NCBI GenBank assembly: GCA_903913315.1
Contig: CAIWKX010000028.1
Location: 1 to 64,000 of the forward strand
DNA: 64,000 nucleotides
Reading direction: 5' to 3'
DNA from: an uncultured Bacteroidota bacterium
Lineage (GTDB): Bacteria > Bacteroidota > Bacteroidia > Flavobacteriales > Flavobacteriaceae
A program made the position numbers and the translations under genes. Numbering within the stretch: position 1 is the stretch's first letter; every line of letters begins with the position of its first letter. Positions 40,512 to 50,479 of this stretch are shown here, one piece after another. The notes under the pieces are model-generated. The model did no database searches and was not told where the DNA came from. It saw only the letters and a list, made by a program, of their open reading frames with translations.

Positions 40512-41201
40512 ATGACAAATTATAAAATACTATACACTGAAGATGACGAAACTCTTGGGTTTCTGACAAAAGACAATCTAGAACAGTATTATGATGTTAC
40601 CCATTGTGCAGATGGAGCGCTGGCTTTAACCGCATTTAAATCGGGCTCCTACGACATCTGTATTTTAGATATTATGATACCTAAAATGGACGGATTTGAA
40701 TTGGCCGAAAACATTCGGAAAATCAATTCCGATGTACCGATTATCTTTCTTTCTGCCAAAACATTAAAGGAAGACCGAATCAAAGGATTGCGTTTGGGAG
40801 CTGATGATTACTTGATAAAACCATTTAGCATTGAAGAACTCCTACTCAAGATTGAAATTTTTTTAAAGCGTTCTCATAAAAATTCTATCTCTGACAAAAG
40901 TATTTATACCCTTGGAAAATATCAATTTGATAGTAAAAATTATGTAATCTTCACCAATGCTGAAAAAATAACACTCACGCAACGCGAATCGGATTTATTA
41001 AAATTGTTTTTAGACAATAAAAATGTAGTCCTTAAACGCGAAGAAATCTTAAAATCACTTTGGGGTGATGACGATTATTTTATGGGTAGAAGTTTGGATG
41101 TTTTTATTTCTCGCTTACGCAAAATAGTTGCTAACGAAAAAGGAATTGCTATTGAAAATCTTCACGGAATTGGATTTAGGTTTAGTTTAGAAAAAAACTA
41201 A
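40512..41201 (+). CDS. OmpR-family response regulator
   Basis: Receiver YTEDDETLGFLTKDNL...CILDIMIPKMDGFELA; winged-helix output domain. Confidence 0.93.
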   Translation: MTNYKILYTEDDETLGFLTKDNLEQYYDVTHCADGALALTAFKSGSYDICILDIMIPKMDGFELAENIRKINSDVPIIFLSAKTLKEDRIKGLRLGADDYLIKPFSIEELLLKIEIFLKRSHKNSISDKSIYTLGKYQFDSKNYVIFTNAEKITLTQRESDLLKLFLDNKNVVLKREEILKSLWGDDDYFMGRSLDVFISRLRKIVANEKGIAIENLHGIGFRFSLEKN

Positions 41202-42398
41202 TTACTCAGTAATCACTCTATTAATCTGAACGAAAGTTCTTGTATAATAAGGTTCTCTAGTTGATGAAACGATAACACCAGTACTAGTGGATGAATGGAT
41301 GAACTTAATTTCACCATCATTAGAAACTTCAGTAATCATACCCACATGACTTATTCTTCTGTGTCCAAACGTGGCAAAGAAAATTAAATCACCTTTTTGA
41401 GCATGTGCTCTATCAATTCTAATACCATAAGTAGCCATTTCATAGGAAGATCTAGGAAGAGTCATATTTACATTTTTAAAGGTATTAAACATCAATCCAG
41501 AACAATCAAATCCTGCACTGGTAGTACCTCCAGGACGATAATGTGTTCCTAAGTGTTCTGAAGCTTTTCCAATTAAAAAATCAGCTTTTGCCAAATTTCC
41601 AACCGGAATATTCTTTACATCAACAGCAATATCTTTTGGTGTATTAGCAATAGAATCTGCTATTTCTTCAGGGGCACTATGAATTCCTTTTTTTACAATT
41701 AACAGATAATCTACTGGAAGTCCATTTTCAATACCTGGATTTAATTTTTCCAAATCAGCGACGGTTACACCATATTGTTTTGAAATTCGATACAATGTTT
41801 CTTTTGCAAGCACCTTATGTACCACATCCACATTAGACACTACATCATCCATTTTGGTCACCTCTACTTTTTCTGGTTTTGAAGAGGTATCATCATCGAC
41901 TTTCAGAGTAGTAGCTTCATGATTAGGCACTTTAATTTTAGCCCCTTTTTTTAAATTACTAGTTTTCAACTCCGGATTCATTTCACAAAGAGCTTCCATC
42001 GAGATCCCATATTGTTTGGCAAGGCTATACAAAGTTTCTTTAGGCAAAACTACATGAACAATCGTTGCCTCTTTTGGAATTACAACTACAGTTTTTTTGT
42101 CTTTAACCTCTTTGAGACTTTCTTTCTTATCCTTCTTTTCGGCAGCTAATTCTTTTTTAGATTTCTTTTCTTTTTCTTTAAAGTTTTTATTTGGAATTTT
42201 AATCTCTTCGTTCAACCGCAAGATGGCTCCTTTGGTTTTTGGATTCAATTCATAGATGCTTTTTTCAGATACTTTATATTTTAAAGCAAGTCCTAATATA
42301 GATTCACCGCTTTTAATTTTATGTTTCAATATTTTTTGGGAAAAAACATTGCCACTACAAAACAAAGCAATTAGTATAAAAATTTTAACGAATTTCAT
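41202..42398 (-). CDS. LysM repeats + NlpC/P60 peptidoglycan hydrolase
   Basis: Three LysM-like repeats (HKIKSGESILGLALKYKVS...), C-terminal AGFDCSGLMFNTF and HVGMI. Confidence 0.93.
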   Translation of the reverse strand: MKFVKIFILIALFCSGNVFSQKILKHKIKSGESILGLALKYKVSEKSIYELNPKTKGAILRLNEEIKIPNKNFKEKEKKSKKELAAEKKDKKESLKEVKDKKTVVVIPKEATIVHVVLPKETLYSLAKQYGISMEALCEMNPELKTSNLKKGAKIKVPNHEATTLKVDDDTSSKPEKVEVTKMDDVVSNVDVVHKVLAKETLYRISKQYGVTVADLEKLNPGIENGLPVDYLLIVKKGIHSAPEEIADSIANTPKDIAVDVKNIPVGNLAKADFLIGKASEHLGTHYRPGGTTSAGFDCSGLMFNTFKNVNMTLPRSSYEMATYGIRIDRAHAQKGDLIFFATFGHRRISHVGMITEVSNDGEIKFIHSSTSTGVIVSSTREPYYTRTFVQINRVITE

Positions 42399-42581
42399 GG
42401 GTACTTATTTATGCCGAAAGAACAATACTGCCCTTTTTAAGGAGGCGCAATTTACAAATAAAATGCCTTTTACCGATGATTTTAACTTTCTTTTAATGGG
42501 TAATAATTCAATTCAAACTCATTTAAAAATTACTAATAAAGTTTATAATTCATTTACTACTGAAAGTATTTTCTTTGTTTT

Positions 42582-42719
42582 GGTAGTGATACCGAGGCTT
42601 AGGGTAGTACTACCGAACCTTACGGTAGTGATACCGGAACCTCGGGTAGTTCTACCGAGCCTTTTGGTATTGATACCGTAACTTAAGGTATTGATACCGA
42701 TCCTGCCGGTATAGATACC
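42582..42719. repeat. Seven-unit 21-bp tandem array with palindromic GGTANNNNTACC cores
   Basis: Cores start at 42582, 42603, 42624, 42645, 42666, 42687 and 42708, exactly 21 bp apart. Confidence 0.95.
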
Positions 42720-42821
42720 AAAAGCATTGGGACCACTCACTTTTTGTAGACTAGGCATAAATTTCTGGGAGTAATCATTAGATTGTGTAAACTCTAAAAA
42801 CCACCTACTATAATATCTCAT

Positions 42822-42859
42822 AAAAAAAGCCGCCTTGTTTTGAACAAGACGGCTTTTTA
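42822..42859. terminator. Terminator of the carboxylase operon
   Basis: AAAAAAAGCCGCCTTGTTttgAACAAGACGGCTTTTT. Confidence 0.9.
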
Positions 42860-42873
42860 ATATATAAAAGTTA

Positions 42874-44415
42874 TTACAACGGAATATTACCGTGTTTTCG
42901 TTTAGGAGTATCGACTACTTTATTTTCTAACATACTAAACGCTTTAAGTAGTTTTCTACGAGTATCTTTGGGTAAGATAACTTCATCAATAAAACCACGT
43001 TGAGCTGCTGTGTACGGATTCGCAAATAACTCAGCGTATTCCGCTTCTTTTTCTAATAATTTAGCGGCTGGGTCGGCTGCTTCGCTAATTTCTTTTTTGA
43101 AGATAATTTCAGAAGCTCCTTTAGCACCCATTACAGCAATTTCGGCACTTGGCCAAGCGAAATTCATGTCGGCACCAATGTGTTTAGAATTCATTACGTC
43201 ATAAGCACCACCATAAGCTTTACGTGTAATTACGGTAACTCTTGGCACAGTCGCTTCACTGAAAGCATACAATAATTTAGCTCCGTGAACAATGATACCA
43301 TTCCACTCTTGATCCGTTCCAGGCAAGAATCCAGGAACATCTTCTAACACTAATAAAGGGATATTAAAACAATCGCAGAAACGAACAAACCGTGCTCCTT
43401 TAATAGATGATTTCACATCTAAACATCCTGCTAAAAACTTAGGATTATTAGCCACAATTCCAATACTTCTTCCGCCTAAACGAGCAAAACCAACCACAAT
43501 ATTTTCAGCAAAATCTTTATGGATTTCAAAGAAGGAATCTTCGTCAATGATATTGGCAATTACATCATGCATATCATAGGGTTTGCTCGCATTATCAGGA
43601 ACTATCGTATCTAACTTTTCACGAACCTCGTCATTAGTAACATACGGTAATTTTGGCGTCGTTTCTCTATTGTTTTGAGGCATATAGCTCAACAACTTTT
43701 TGATGTCTTCTAAACATTCTATTCCGTTTGGAGAAGTAATATGAGCCACACCTGATTTAGTAGAGTGTGTACTGGCACCACCTAATTCTTCAGAGGACAC
43801 TTCTTCATTAGTTACAGTTTTAACCACGTTGGGACCTGTAACAAACATATAACTATTTACTTCAACCATCATAGTAAAGTCGGTCATAGCAGGCGAATAC
43901 ACCGCACCACCAGCGCAAGGTCCCATGATAGCAGAAATCTGTGGAATAACCCCACTAGATTGTACGTTTCTATAGAAAATATCAGCATAACCACCTAATG
44001 AACGAACCCCTTCTTGAATACGAGCCCCACCAGAATCGTTCAATCCAATCATAGGCGCACCACTTCTCAAAGCCATATCCATCACTTTACAGATTTTCTC
44101 TGCGTGCGTTTCTGACAAAGCACCTCCAAAAACCGTAAAATCTTGTGCAAAAACATACACTACTCTGCCATTAATGGTTCCGTAACCCGTTACCACACCA
44201 TCCCCGTAATAGATTTCTTTTTCCATTCCGAAATCGGTAGTTCTGTGAGTCACCAACATTCCGATTTCTTCAAAAGAACCTTCATCCATAAGATATTCTA
44301 CACGCTCACGTGCTGTTAGTTTTTTCTTATCGTGATGTTTGGCTATTCTTTTCTCTCCACCGCCTAATTTGGCAAGGGCAATTTTATCGTTTAATATTTT
44401 AATTTTATCTTCCAT
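42874..44415 (-). CDS. Acyl-CoA (acetyl/propionyl-CoA) carboxylase carboxyltransferase subunit
   Basis: [69 protein letters not shown]. Start placed at MEDKIKIL. Confidence 0.94.
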   Translation of the reverse strand: MEDKIKILNDKIALAKLGGGEKRIAKHHDKKKLTARERVEYLMDEGSFEEIGMLVTHRTTDFGMEKEIYYGDGVVTGYGTINGRVVYVFAQDFTVFGGALSETHAEKICKVMDMALRSGAPMIGLNDSGGARIQEGVRSLGGYADIFYRNVQSSGVIPQISAIMGPCAGGAVYSPAMTDFTMMVEVNSYMFVTGPNVVKTVTNEEVSSEELGGASTHSTKSGVAHITSPNGIECLEDIKKLLSYMPQNNRETTPKLPYVTNDEVREKLDTIVPDNASKPYDMHDVIANIIDEDSFFEIHKDFAENIVVGFARLGGRSIGIVANNPKFLAGCLDVKSSIKGARFVRFCDCFNIPLLVLEDVPGFLPGTDQEWNGIIVHGAKLLYAFSEATVPRVTVITRKAYGGAYDVMNSKHIGADMNFAWPSAEIAVMGAKGASEIIFKKEISEAADPAAKLLEKEAEYAELFANPYTAAQRGFIDEVILPKDTRRKLLKAFSMLENKVVDTPKRKHGNIPL

Positions 44416-44511
44416 TTTTTTCTTTTTTAGAGAATAGAAACTAGAGAAAAGAAAATAGACCATTCTAAAACTTTAATCTCTATATTCTTTTTTCTATGTT
44501 CTATATTCTTT

Positions 44512-45963
44512 TTACTCAATTGGTAATCGCAAGATTTTTGTATCAGCTAGATATTGTTTTAAAGCTATCATCGCCGCAATTTCTGCTTCTGTATCTAGAT
44601 TAGCTTTCATTTTTTCAGGATTGTAATACGCTTTCACAAAACCAGTATCAAAATCGCCTGAACGGAAGGCTTCGTGCTCCATTACAAATTTTCCGAAAGG
44701 TAAGGTAGTCGCTACTCCTTCTACATGATAGTTGTCTATCGCTTTTATCATCAACTCTATAGCTTCTTCACGAGTTTTTCCGTAAGTAACCAATTTAGAT
44801 AACATTGGGTCATAATAAATTGGTACATCCATTCCTTCTTCAATACCATTATCGACGCGAATTCCTTCTCCAACAGGTAATTTATAAGTACTTAAGAAAC
44901 CAACGTTAGGTAAGAAATCATTCATAGAATCTTCAGCATATACACGAAGTTCCATTGCGTGACCATGAATCATTAAATCTTCTTGTTTGATAGTCAATTC
45001 TTCACCACGAGCGACACGAATTTGCAATTCAACTAAATCCAAACCAGAAACCATTTCGGTAACCGGATGTTCTACTTGCAAACGCGTATTCATTTCCAAG
45101 AAATAGAAATTGTGTTTGTCGTCCATTAAGAACTCAACCGTTCCTGCTCCAAGATAATCACAAGCTTTAGCTACTTTTACAGCAGCTTCCCCCATTTTTT
45201 TACGCATTTCAGGAGTTAATATTGACGATGGTGCTTCTTCCACCACTTTTTGGTGACGACGTTGAATGCTACATTCTCTTTCAAAAACATATAATACATT
45301 TCCAAAACTATCTGCCATAATTTGAATTTCGATGTGACGCGGTTTGGTTACATATTTTTCAATAAAAACAGAACCATCCCCAAACGCAGAAGTAGCCTCG
45401 CTAATCGCTCTATCCATTTGTGAAACAAAATCTTCTTCTCTTTCAACGATACGCATTCCTTTTCCACCACCACCCGCAGAAGCTTTAATCAAGATAGGGA
45501 ATCCTACTTCTTTAGCAGATCTTTTGGCTTCTTCAATATCTGTAATGGCGTGGTCAATACCCGGAACCATTGGAATATCATAATGCATTACCGCTTCTTT
45601 AGCCGCTAGTTTACTACCCATCATTTCGATGGCTTTCGATTTTGGTCCGATGAAAATGATATTGTTTTTTTCACACTCTTCAGCGAAAGCACTATTTTCG
45701 CTCAAGAAACCATAGCCTGGGTGAACAGCATCTACGCCAAGTTCTTTACAAACTTCAATGATTTTATCACCCCTCAAATACGATTGACTTGAAGCAGCCT
45801 CACCAATGCAAACCGCTTCGTCGGCATATTTTACGTGAAGTGCATTTCTATCTGCAGTTGAAAAAACAGCAACTGTTTTGATGCCCATTATTTTAGCAGT
45901 TTTCATTACCCTAATGGCAATTTCACCTCTATTGGCAACTAATATTTTTTTAATTTCTTTCAT
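44512..45963 (-). CDS. accC: Biotin carboxylase subunit
   Basis: KILVANRGEIAIRVMKTA; KASAGGGGKGMRIV; EMNTRLQVEHPVTEMVSGLDLVE. Confidence 0.94.
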   Translation of the reverse strand: MKEIKKILVANRGEIAIRVMKTAKIMGIKTVAVFSTADRNALHVKYADEAVCIGEAASSQSYLRGDKIIEVCKELGVDAVHPGYGFLSENSAFAEECEKNNIIFIGPKSKAIEMMGSKLAAKEAVMHYDIPMVPGIDHAITDIEEAKRSAKEVGFPILIKASAGGGGKGMRIVEREEDFVSQMDRAISEATSAFGDGSVFIEKYVTKPRHIEIQIMADSFGNVLYVFERECSIQRRHQKVVEEAPSSILTPEMRKKMGEAAVKVAKACDYLGAGTVEFLMDDKHNFYFLEMNTRLQVEHPVTEMVSGLDLVELQIRVARGEELTIKQEDLMIHGHAMELRVYAEDSMNDFLPNVGFLSTYKLPVGEGIRVDNGIEEGMDVPIYYDPMLSKLVTYGKTREEAIELMIKAIDNYHVEGVATTLPFGKFVMEHEAFRSGDFDTGFVKAYYNPEKMKANLDTEAEIAAMIALKQYLADTKILRLPIE

Positions 45964-45979
45964 ATATTTATTTTAATTT

Positions 45980-46063
45980 GCCACGAAGACACTAAGTCGC
46001 TAAGTTTTTTTTAGTAAATGAATAAAAACTTAAAATTCTTTGTGTCTTTGCGCCTTTGTGGCT
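45980..46063. repeat. Imperfect inverted repeat between accC and the biotin carrier gene
   Basis: GCCACGAAGACACTAAG...CTTTGTGTCTTTGCGCCTTTGTGGC. Confidence 0.7.
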
Positions 46064-46077
46064 AATTTAGTGTCTTA

Positions 46078-46563
46078 TTATTCGAATTCAATTAATAATT
46101 GTCCTTTATCTACGGCATGCCCTTTTTCAACAGCAATCGATTTAATAACCCCATCTCGTGGAGAAAGAAAACTATTTTCCATTTTCATGGCTTCCAAAAT
46201 CAACAATGGGTCATTTTCTTTAACTGTTTGACCTACTTCAACACTGATTTCTAGAATTAAACCAGGCATTGGAGCTTTAATAGCATTCACCACTTTAGTT
46301 CTACCACGCTCAATACCCATACTTTTGATTAACATGTCCAAAGCATCAGCGATAGCCACTTCATAAGTATTGTTGTTGACTTTTATTGTATATTTTTTTG
46401 CTATAAAATCAGCAGATACAATTTCTACTTTATAGGGTTTGTGGTCTTTCAGCACATGGAATTTATTGTTTTCCACACTCACGGCATCCAGATTTTTAAG
46501 GTCACTTTCGTTTAAATCAAAACTAATTGCATGATTAACCGAAAGGGTATAAGATGTACTCAT
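46078..46563 (-). CDS. Biotin carboxyl carrier (biotin/lipoyl attachment) protein
   Basis: C-terminal LLILEAMKMENSF biotinylation motif. Confidence 0.93.
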   Translation of the reverse strand: MSTSYTLSVNHAISFDLNESDLKNLDAVSVENNKFHVLKDHKPYKVEIVSADFIAKKYTIKVNNNTYEVAIADALDMLIKSMGIERGRTKVVNAIKAPMPGLILEISVEVGQTVKENDPLLILEAMKMENSFLSPRDGVIKSIAVEKGHAVDKGQLLIEFE

Positions 46564-46729
46564 AAGGCATAAATTTTATTTTGTCGTAAATTTATAAAAA
46601 CGAAATCGATTGAGCTATGACAAAAGTCAACTAATTTGCTTATTTGATATAGGTTTATTTTAATTGAAATTTAAAATATAAAGTTGGTATTTTAGCTTAT
46701 TTTTGTTTTATAATCGCAACTAAAATCAT

Positions 46730-47530
46730 ATGAGAATTTCTTTAAGTTTACTAATTTATTTTTTAATTATTACTACTGGTTTTTGTCAAAAAACAATAAA
46801 AGAATACAGATCATTAGCTAAAGAATATGGCTATAAAGAAGACTTTAAAAAAGCTATTGATTGTTATAGCAAAATTATAGAATTGAATCCTAAAGATAGT
46901 ACTGCTTATTTTGATAGAGCTGTTTTAAAAGAAGCAACCAAGGATTTTAAAGGAGCCATTGAAGATTACACGATTGAAGGAAAAATTAATCCTTCCGAAC
47001 CTGATAATTTTTTTCTAAGAGGAATAGACCGATTGAAAATTAAAGATTATGATAATGCTTATGCTGATTTTGAAAAAGGAATTGAAATGGAACCAGACAA
47101 TCCAGATGCGTATCGGTATAGGGGACAAATAAAAGAAATTAGAAAAGATTATAAAGGGGCTATGGGGGATTTTAGCAAAGCCATTGAAATTCAACCCCAT
47201 TCAAATAGTTACTGCGATAGGGCATCATTAAAATCTCATTTAAAAGATTATGACGGGGCTATTACTGATTTGAATAAAGCTATAGAAATTGACCCTTTAT
47301 TTGATCAATATTATTTTAATAAAAGCAATATTTATATAAAAAAAAATGATTTAAAAAAAGCTTTAAACGATATTAATATAGCCATCCAATTAAACAATAA
47401 AGACCCTAAATACTACTTAAAAAGAGCCACGATAAAAATTAAACTAGGCCAAAAAGATAGTGCATGTGAAGATTATACTTTTTATAAAAAATTGGGAGGA
47501 GCATTAAAGAAAAATATAAAATGCAACTAA
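46730..47530 (+). CDS. Secreted TPR repeat protein
   Basis: Signal peptide; multiple TPR units (AIDCYSKIIELNPKDSTAYFDRAVLKEATKDFKGAIEDY...). Confidence 0.9.
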   Translation: MRISLSLLIYFLIITTGFCQKTIKEYRSLAKEYGYKEDFKKAIDCYSKIIELNPKDSTAYFDRAVLKEATKDFKGAIEDYTIEGKINPSEPDNFFLRGIDRLKIKDYDNAYADFEKGIEMEPDNPDAYRYRGQIKEIRKDYKGAMGDFSKAIEIQPHSNSYCDRASLKSHLKDYDGAITDLNKAIEIDPLFDQYYFNKSNIYIKKNDLKKALNDINIAIQLNNKDPKYYLKRATIKIKLGQKDSACEDYTFYKKLGGALKKNIKCN

Positions 47531-47544
47531 TCATAAACGTAACA

Positions 47545-48546
47545 ATGAAAAAAAAATACTTATCCTTATTTCTAATTGTATTTAGTACGACAGCATCATT
47601 CTGTCAATTAGAATCTGCCTATATTGAAGGGACTACACAAGGGACAACTTATCATATCAACTATTTAGACACTAAACACAGAAACTTACAACCCGAAATC
47701 GAGAAGTTGTTAGTTGATTTTGACTTTTCTGTTTCTACATATAATCCCTATTCAATTATAACAAGGGTTAATCAGAATGATAAAGATGTCGAAGTAGACC
47801 ACTATTTTAAAGTGTGTTTTAAAAAAGCCAAAGAAGTCTGGAAAAATACAAACGGAGCCTTTGATCCCACTGTTTTACCTTTAACAAATGCTTGGGGATT
47901 TGGTCCTGGAAAAAAAATGACAATTGAAAAATCAAAAATTGATAGTATATTACAATTTGTGGGGTTTAATCTAATAAAACTAAAAGGAAATAAGATAATT
48001 AAAAAAGATCCAAGAGTATCTTTAGATTTTAATGCTTTTGCTCAAGGTTATTCTGTTGATGTGGTTTCTCATTTCTTAAATAAAAAAGGAATTAAGTCTT
48101 ATATCGTTGAGATTGGTGGCGAAGTATATGCTAAAGGAACTGATATTAATGGAAAGGTTTGGACTGTAAATTTAGAAGAACCAAAAGATAATAAAACATC
48201 TATAAACAAAACAATAGCGATAGCTACATTAAATAATTCAGCTATTTCAACTTCCGGAAATAATCGCCGTTATTTTATTGAAAATGGCGTCAAATATGCA
48301 CATCATTTAGATCCTAAAACAGGGTATCCTGCAAAAAACAATTTATTAACAGCCTCTGTATTTTCCAAAAACTGTATAACAACCGATTCCAATGCGACTG
48401 GTATTTTGGTTATGGGATTAGAAAAAGCAAAAGTATTTTTAGAAAATCATCCAGAATTAGAAGCTTTTATAATTTATTCTGATGAACAAGGTAACTATAA
48501 GTATTATAAAACAGATGGAATAAAAAAGATTATAGAATTCAAATAA
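47545..48546 (+). CDS. apbE: FAD:protein FMN transferase (ApbE family)
   Basis: VSLDFNAFAQGYSVDVVSHFL; GGEVYAKG; STSGNNRRYF; HHLDPKTGYPA. Confidence 0.93.
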   Translation: MKKKYLSLFLIVFSTTASFCQLESAYIEGTTQGTTYHINYLDTKHRNLQPEIEKLLVDFDFSVSTYNPYSIITRVNQNDKDVEVDHYFKVCFKKAKEVWKNTNGAFDPTVLPLTNAWGFGPGKKMTIEKSKIDSILQFVGFNLIKLKGNKIIKKDPRVSLDFNAFAQGYSVDVVSHFLNKKGIKSYIVEIGGEVYAKGTDINGKVWTVNLEEPKDNKTSINKTIAIATLNNSAISTSGNNRRYFIENGVKYAHHLDPKTGYPAKNNLLTASVFSKNCITTDSNATGILVMGLEKAKVFLENHPELEAFIIYSDEQGNYKYYKTDGIKKIIEFK

Positions 48547-48608
48547 TAAAAAGGTCCTATACAAATTTATATCTTTTTGATGTTTCTTAACCAGCCGTAA
48601 TGAGTCCA

Positions 48609-48650
48609 AAAAAAAAGCTATTTCACAATTGCAAAATAGCCTTCTTTTAT
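48609..48650. terminator. Bidirectional terminator
   Basis: AAAAAAAAGCTATTTcacaattgcAAAATAGCCTTCTTTT. Confidence 0.75.
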
Positions 48651-48664
48651 TTAAAAATATCCTA

Positions 48665-49465
48665 TTATTTTTCCAATACAACTTTGTACGTAGAAGTTGC
48701 ATTATCATCTGAAACATTTATTATATAAATCCCGTCATTAAATGATGAAAGATCTATTTTTTTAGTCGTAGATGATGTCGCTACTTTTATTTCTTCATTG
48801 TAAATAACTTTACCTGTAATATCAACTACTTGAATGTTTTTAATATCACTTTTCAAGTCTAAATTAAATATTCCTTTTGACGGTATAGGATAAACTACAG
48901 CTTCTGGTGCACTAGCAAAAGTTTCAGTAGCTAAAGTTGGTGTCCACGTAAGAGTCATGTTTGAAAAACTTGCATTAGTTGGTGTTGAACTAACTGTTGT
49001 TGTACCTTTTGTAAAAGGAAAATAAGCAACGGCAGTACTAGTACTTCCATGATCCCAAGTTTCTTCTACTGCAACTCGATAATTACCATTAGTCACAACT
49101 GTTCCTGCGGCATTAGTCCCATTCCAAGTTATTGTTTGTATTGCACCTGAAGCCCATGACATAGAAGAAGTTGAACTTACACCTGCACCTGTAACATTAG
49201 ATGAAGATGCTGTCGTCCAAGTTGGAGTATGGCTCGTTGGAACGCCTCTACCTGCCTGATACAATGTTTTTACAAAGCTCCAAGTAGTGCCAGTTGTGTT
49301 GTATTCAATCCAAACTGAAAAAACTCTTTTTGTTCCAGAATAGGTTGAACTATGCGCAACCTCCCCAATCTTAAAAGTTAATGTACCAGGAGTTGATTGT
49401 GCCCTTAAAGATGTTGAAAAGCATACTATTAATGCTATGACAACCAATTTGTAAATTTTTTTCAT
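48665..49465 (-). CDS. Secreted protein with type IX secretion (T9SS type A) sorting domain
   Basis: Signal peptide; C-terminal VYPIPSKGIFNLDLKS...VVDITGKVIYNEEI...LSSFNDGIYIINV...YKVVLEK. Confidence 0.9.
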   Translation of the reverse strand: MKKIYKLVVIALIVCFSTSLRAQSTPGTLTFKIGEVAHSSTYSGTKRVFSVWIEYNTTGTTWSFVKTLYQAGRGVPTSHTPTWTTASSSNVTGAGVSSTSSMSWASGAIQTITWNGTNAAGTVVTNGNYRVAVEETWDHGSTSTAVAYFPFTKGTTTVSSTPTNASFSNMTLTWTPTLATETFASAPEAVVYPIPSKGIFNLDLKSDIKNIQVVDITGKVIYNEEIKVATSSTTKKIDLSSFNDGIYIINVSDDNATSTYKVVLEK

Positions 49466-49493
49466 GATTGTTATATTTATTTTTAATTATAAT

Positions 49494-50030
49494 CTATTTT
49501 TTATCTTCTAATTCTAATTTAATAGAAATTTTAGCTGTTTCTGCTAATGTTTTCTTAGCCATTGCAGGAACTTCCAATTTATAATCACTTAACTTCACAG
49601 TAAATGTTCCTGAAATCCCTAATTTCCCTCCAGTATTTGTCACAGTAACTTTAGTTTTTACTTTATTAGTTACTCCATGAATAGTTAATTCACCATCTAC
49701 TTCATAACTTCCAGGTTTTCCATCGAATCCAGCAAGTTTTCCTTTGAAACTAGTTTTTGGAAGTTTATCACTTTCCATATAGTTTTCATTGAAATGCTCT
49801 TCCATTAAAGGAGATTTAAATTTGAATGATTTCACCATTCCCTGTACGACAAGTTCTCCAGTAGTTTTATCAAAAATTGAAGATACCGTTGTGCTAGTTC
49901 CAATTACTGGATCCATAGCTCCTGGAACGGTAGCATCAAATCTAATTTCTCCAGTACGCGTCATCATTTTTTGAGAGAACATTACAGAAGAAAAAACTAA
50001 ACATACGATTGTTACTATAATCTTTTTCAT
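49494..50030 (-). CDS. YceI family protein
   Basis: Signal peptide; TRTGEIRFDATVP...MVKSFKFKSPLMEEHFNENYMESDKLPKTSFKGKL...GELTIHGVTNKVK. Confidence 0.88.
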   Translation of the reverse strand: MKKIIVTIVCLVFSSVMFSQKMMTRTGEIRFDATVPGAMDPVIGTSTTVSSIFDKTTGELVVQGMVKSFKFKSPLMEEHFNENYMESDKLPKTSFKGKLAGFDGKPGSYEVDGELTIHGVTNKVKTKVTVTNTGGKLGISGTFTVKLSDYKLEVPAMAKKTLAETAKISIKLELEDKK

Positions 50031-50068
50031 ATTTATTTTGATTTTATTTAATTATTTAATTTTTAATA

Positions 50069-50467
50069 TTATTGTGGATAACCGTTATTAACCCAATTTG
50101 TAATAGTTGTTATACTTGAACTAGACAACGGCGCACCAGATTTAGGCATTCTATCTGCAGTACATGAACTAGCTTGAATACTACACAATAAACTAGGAGC
50201 ACCTTGAGCTCCTTGAGAATAACCATTAGCTCCATTATCATGTTGATAATCTACGACATTTTGATAAGTATCTAAACTTGGAAAATATTGTTGTCCGTTT
50301 TGCGAATGACAATTCACACATAAATTGTCTAAAATAGGCTTAACGTTTGCCGTATAAGTTGGGTTAAGAACAACTCCTTCTAAATCTTGTTGCGTTCTAG
50401 AATCACAAGAAACAAAGAAAGTAATTCCTACTAATATCGCTGCTATACTAAATTTTATATTTTTCAT
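50069..50467 (-). CDS. Putative monoheme cytochrome c-like lipoprotein
   Basis: Lipobox FFVSC; NLCVNCHSQ (CxxCH heme motif). Confidence 0.75.
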   Translation of the reverse strand: MKNIKFSIAAILVGITFFVSCDSRTQQDLEGVVLNPTYTANVKPILDNLCVNCHSQNGQQYFPSLDTYQNVVDYQHDNGANGYSQGAQGAPSLLCSIQASSCTADRMPKSGAPLSSSSITTITNWVNNGYPQ

Positions 50468-50479
50468 ATCTATTTATTA

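Noticed and set aside
42256-42681. 141-aa plus-strand ORF
   Set aside because: Half lies antisense to the LysM/NlpC gene and the rest reads through the 21-bp palindrome array (VVIPRLR VVLPNLT...); no independent support.
42582-42719. CRISPR array
   Set aside because: The 12-bp cores with 9-bp spacers are far too short, the cores are palindromic, and no cas genes are nearby.
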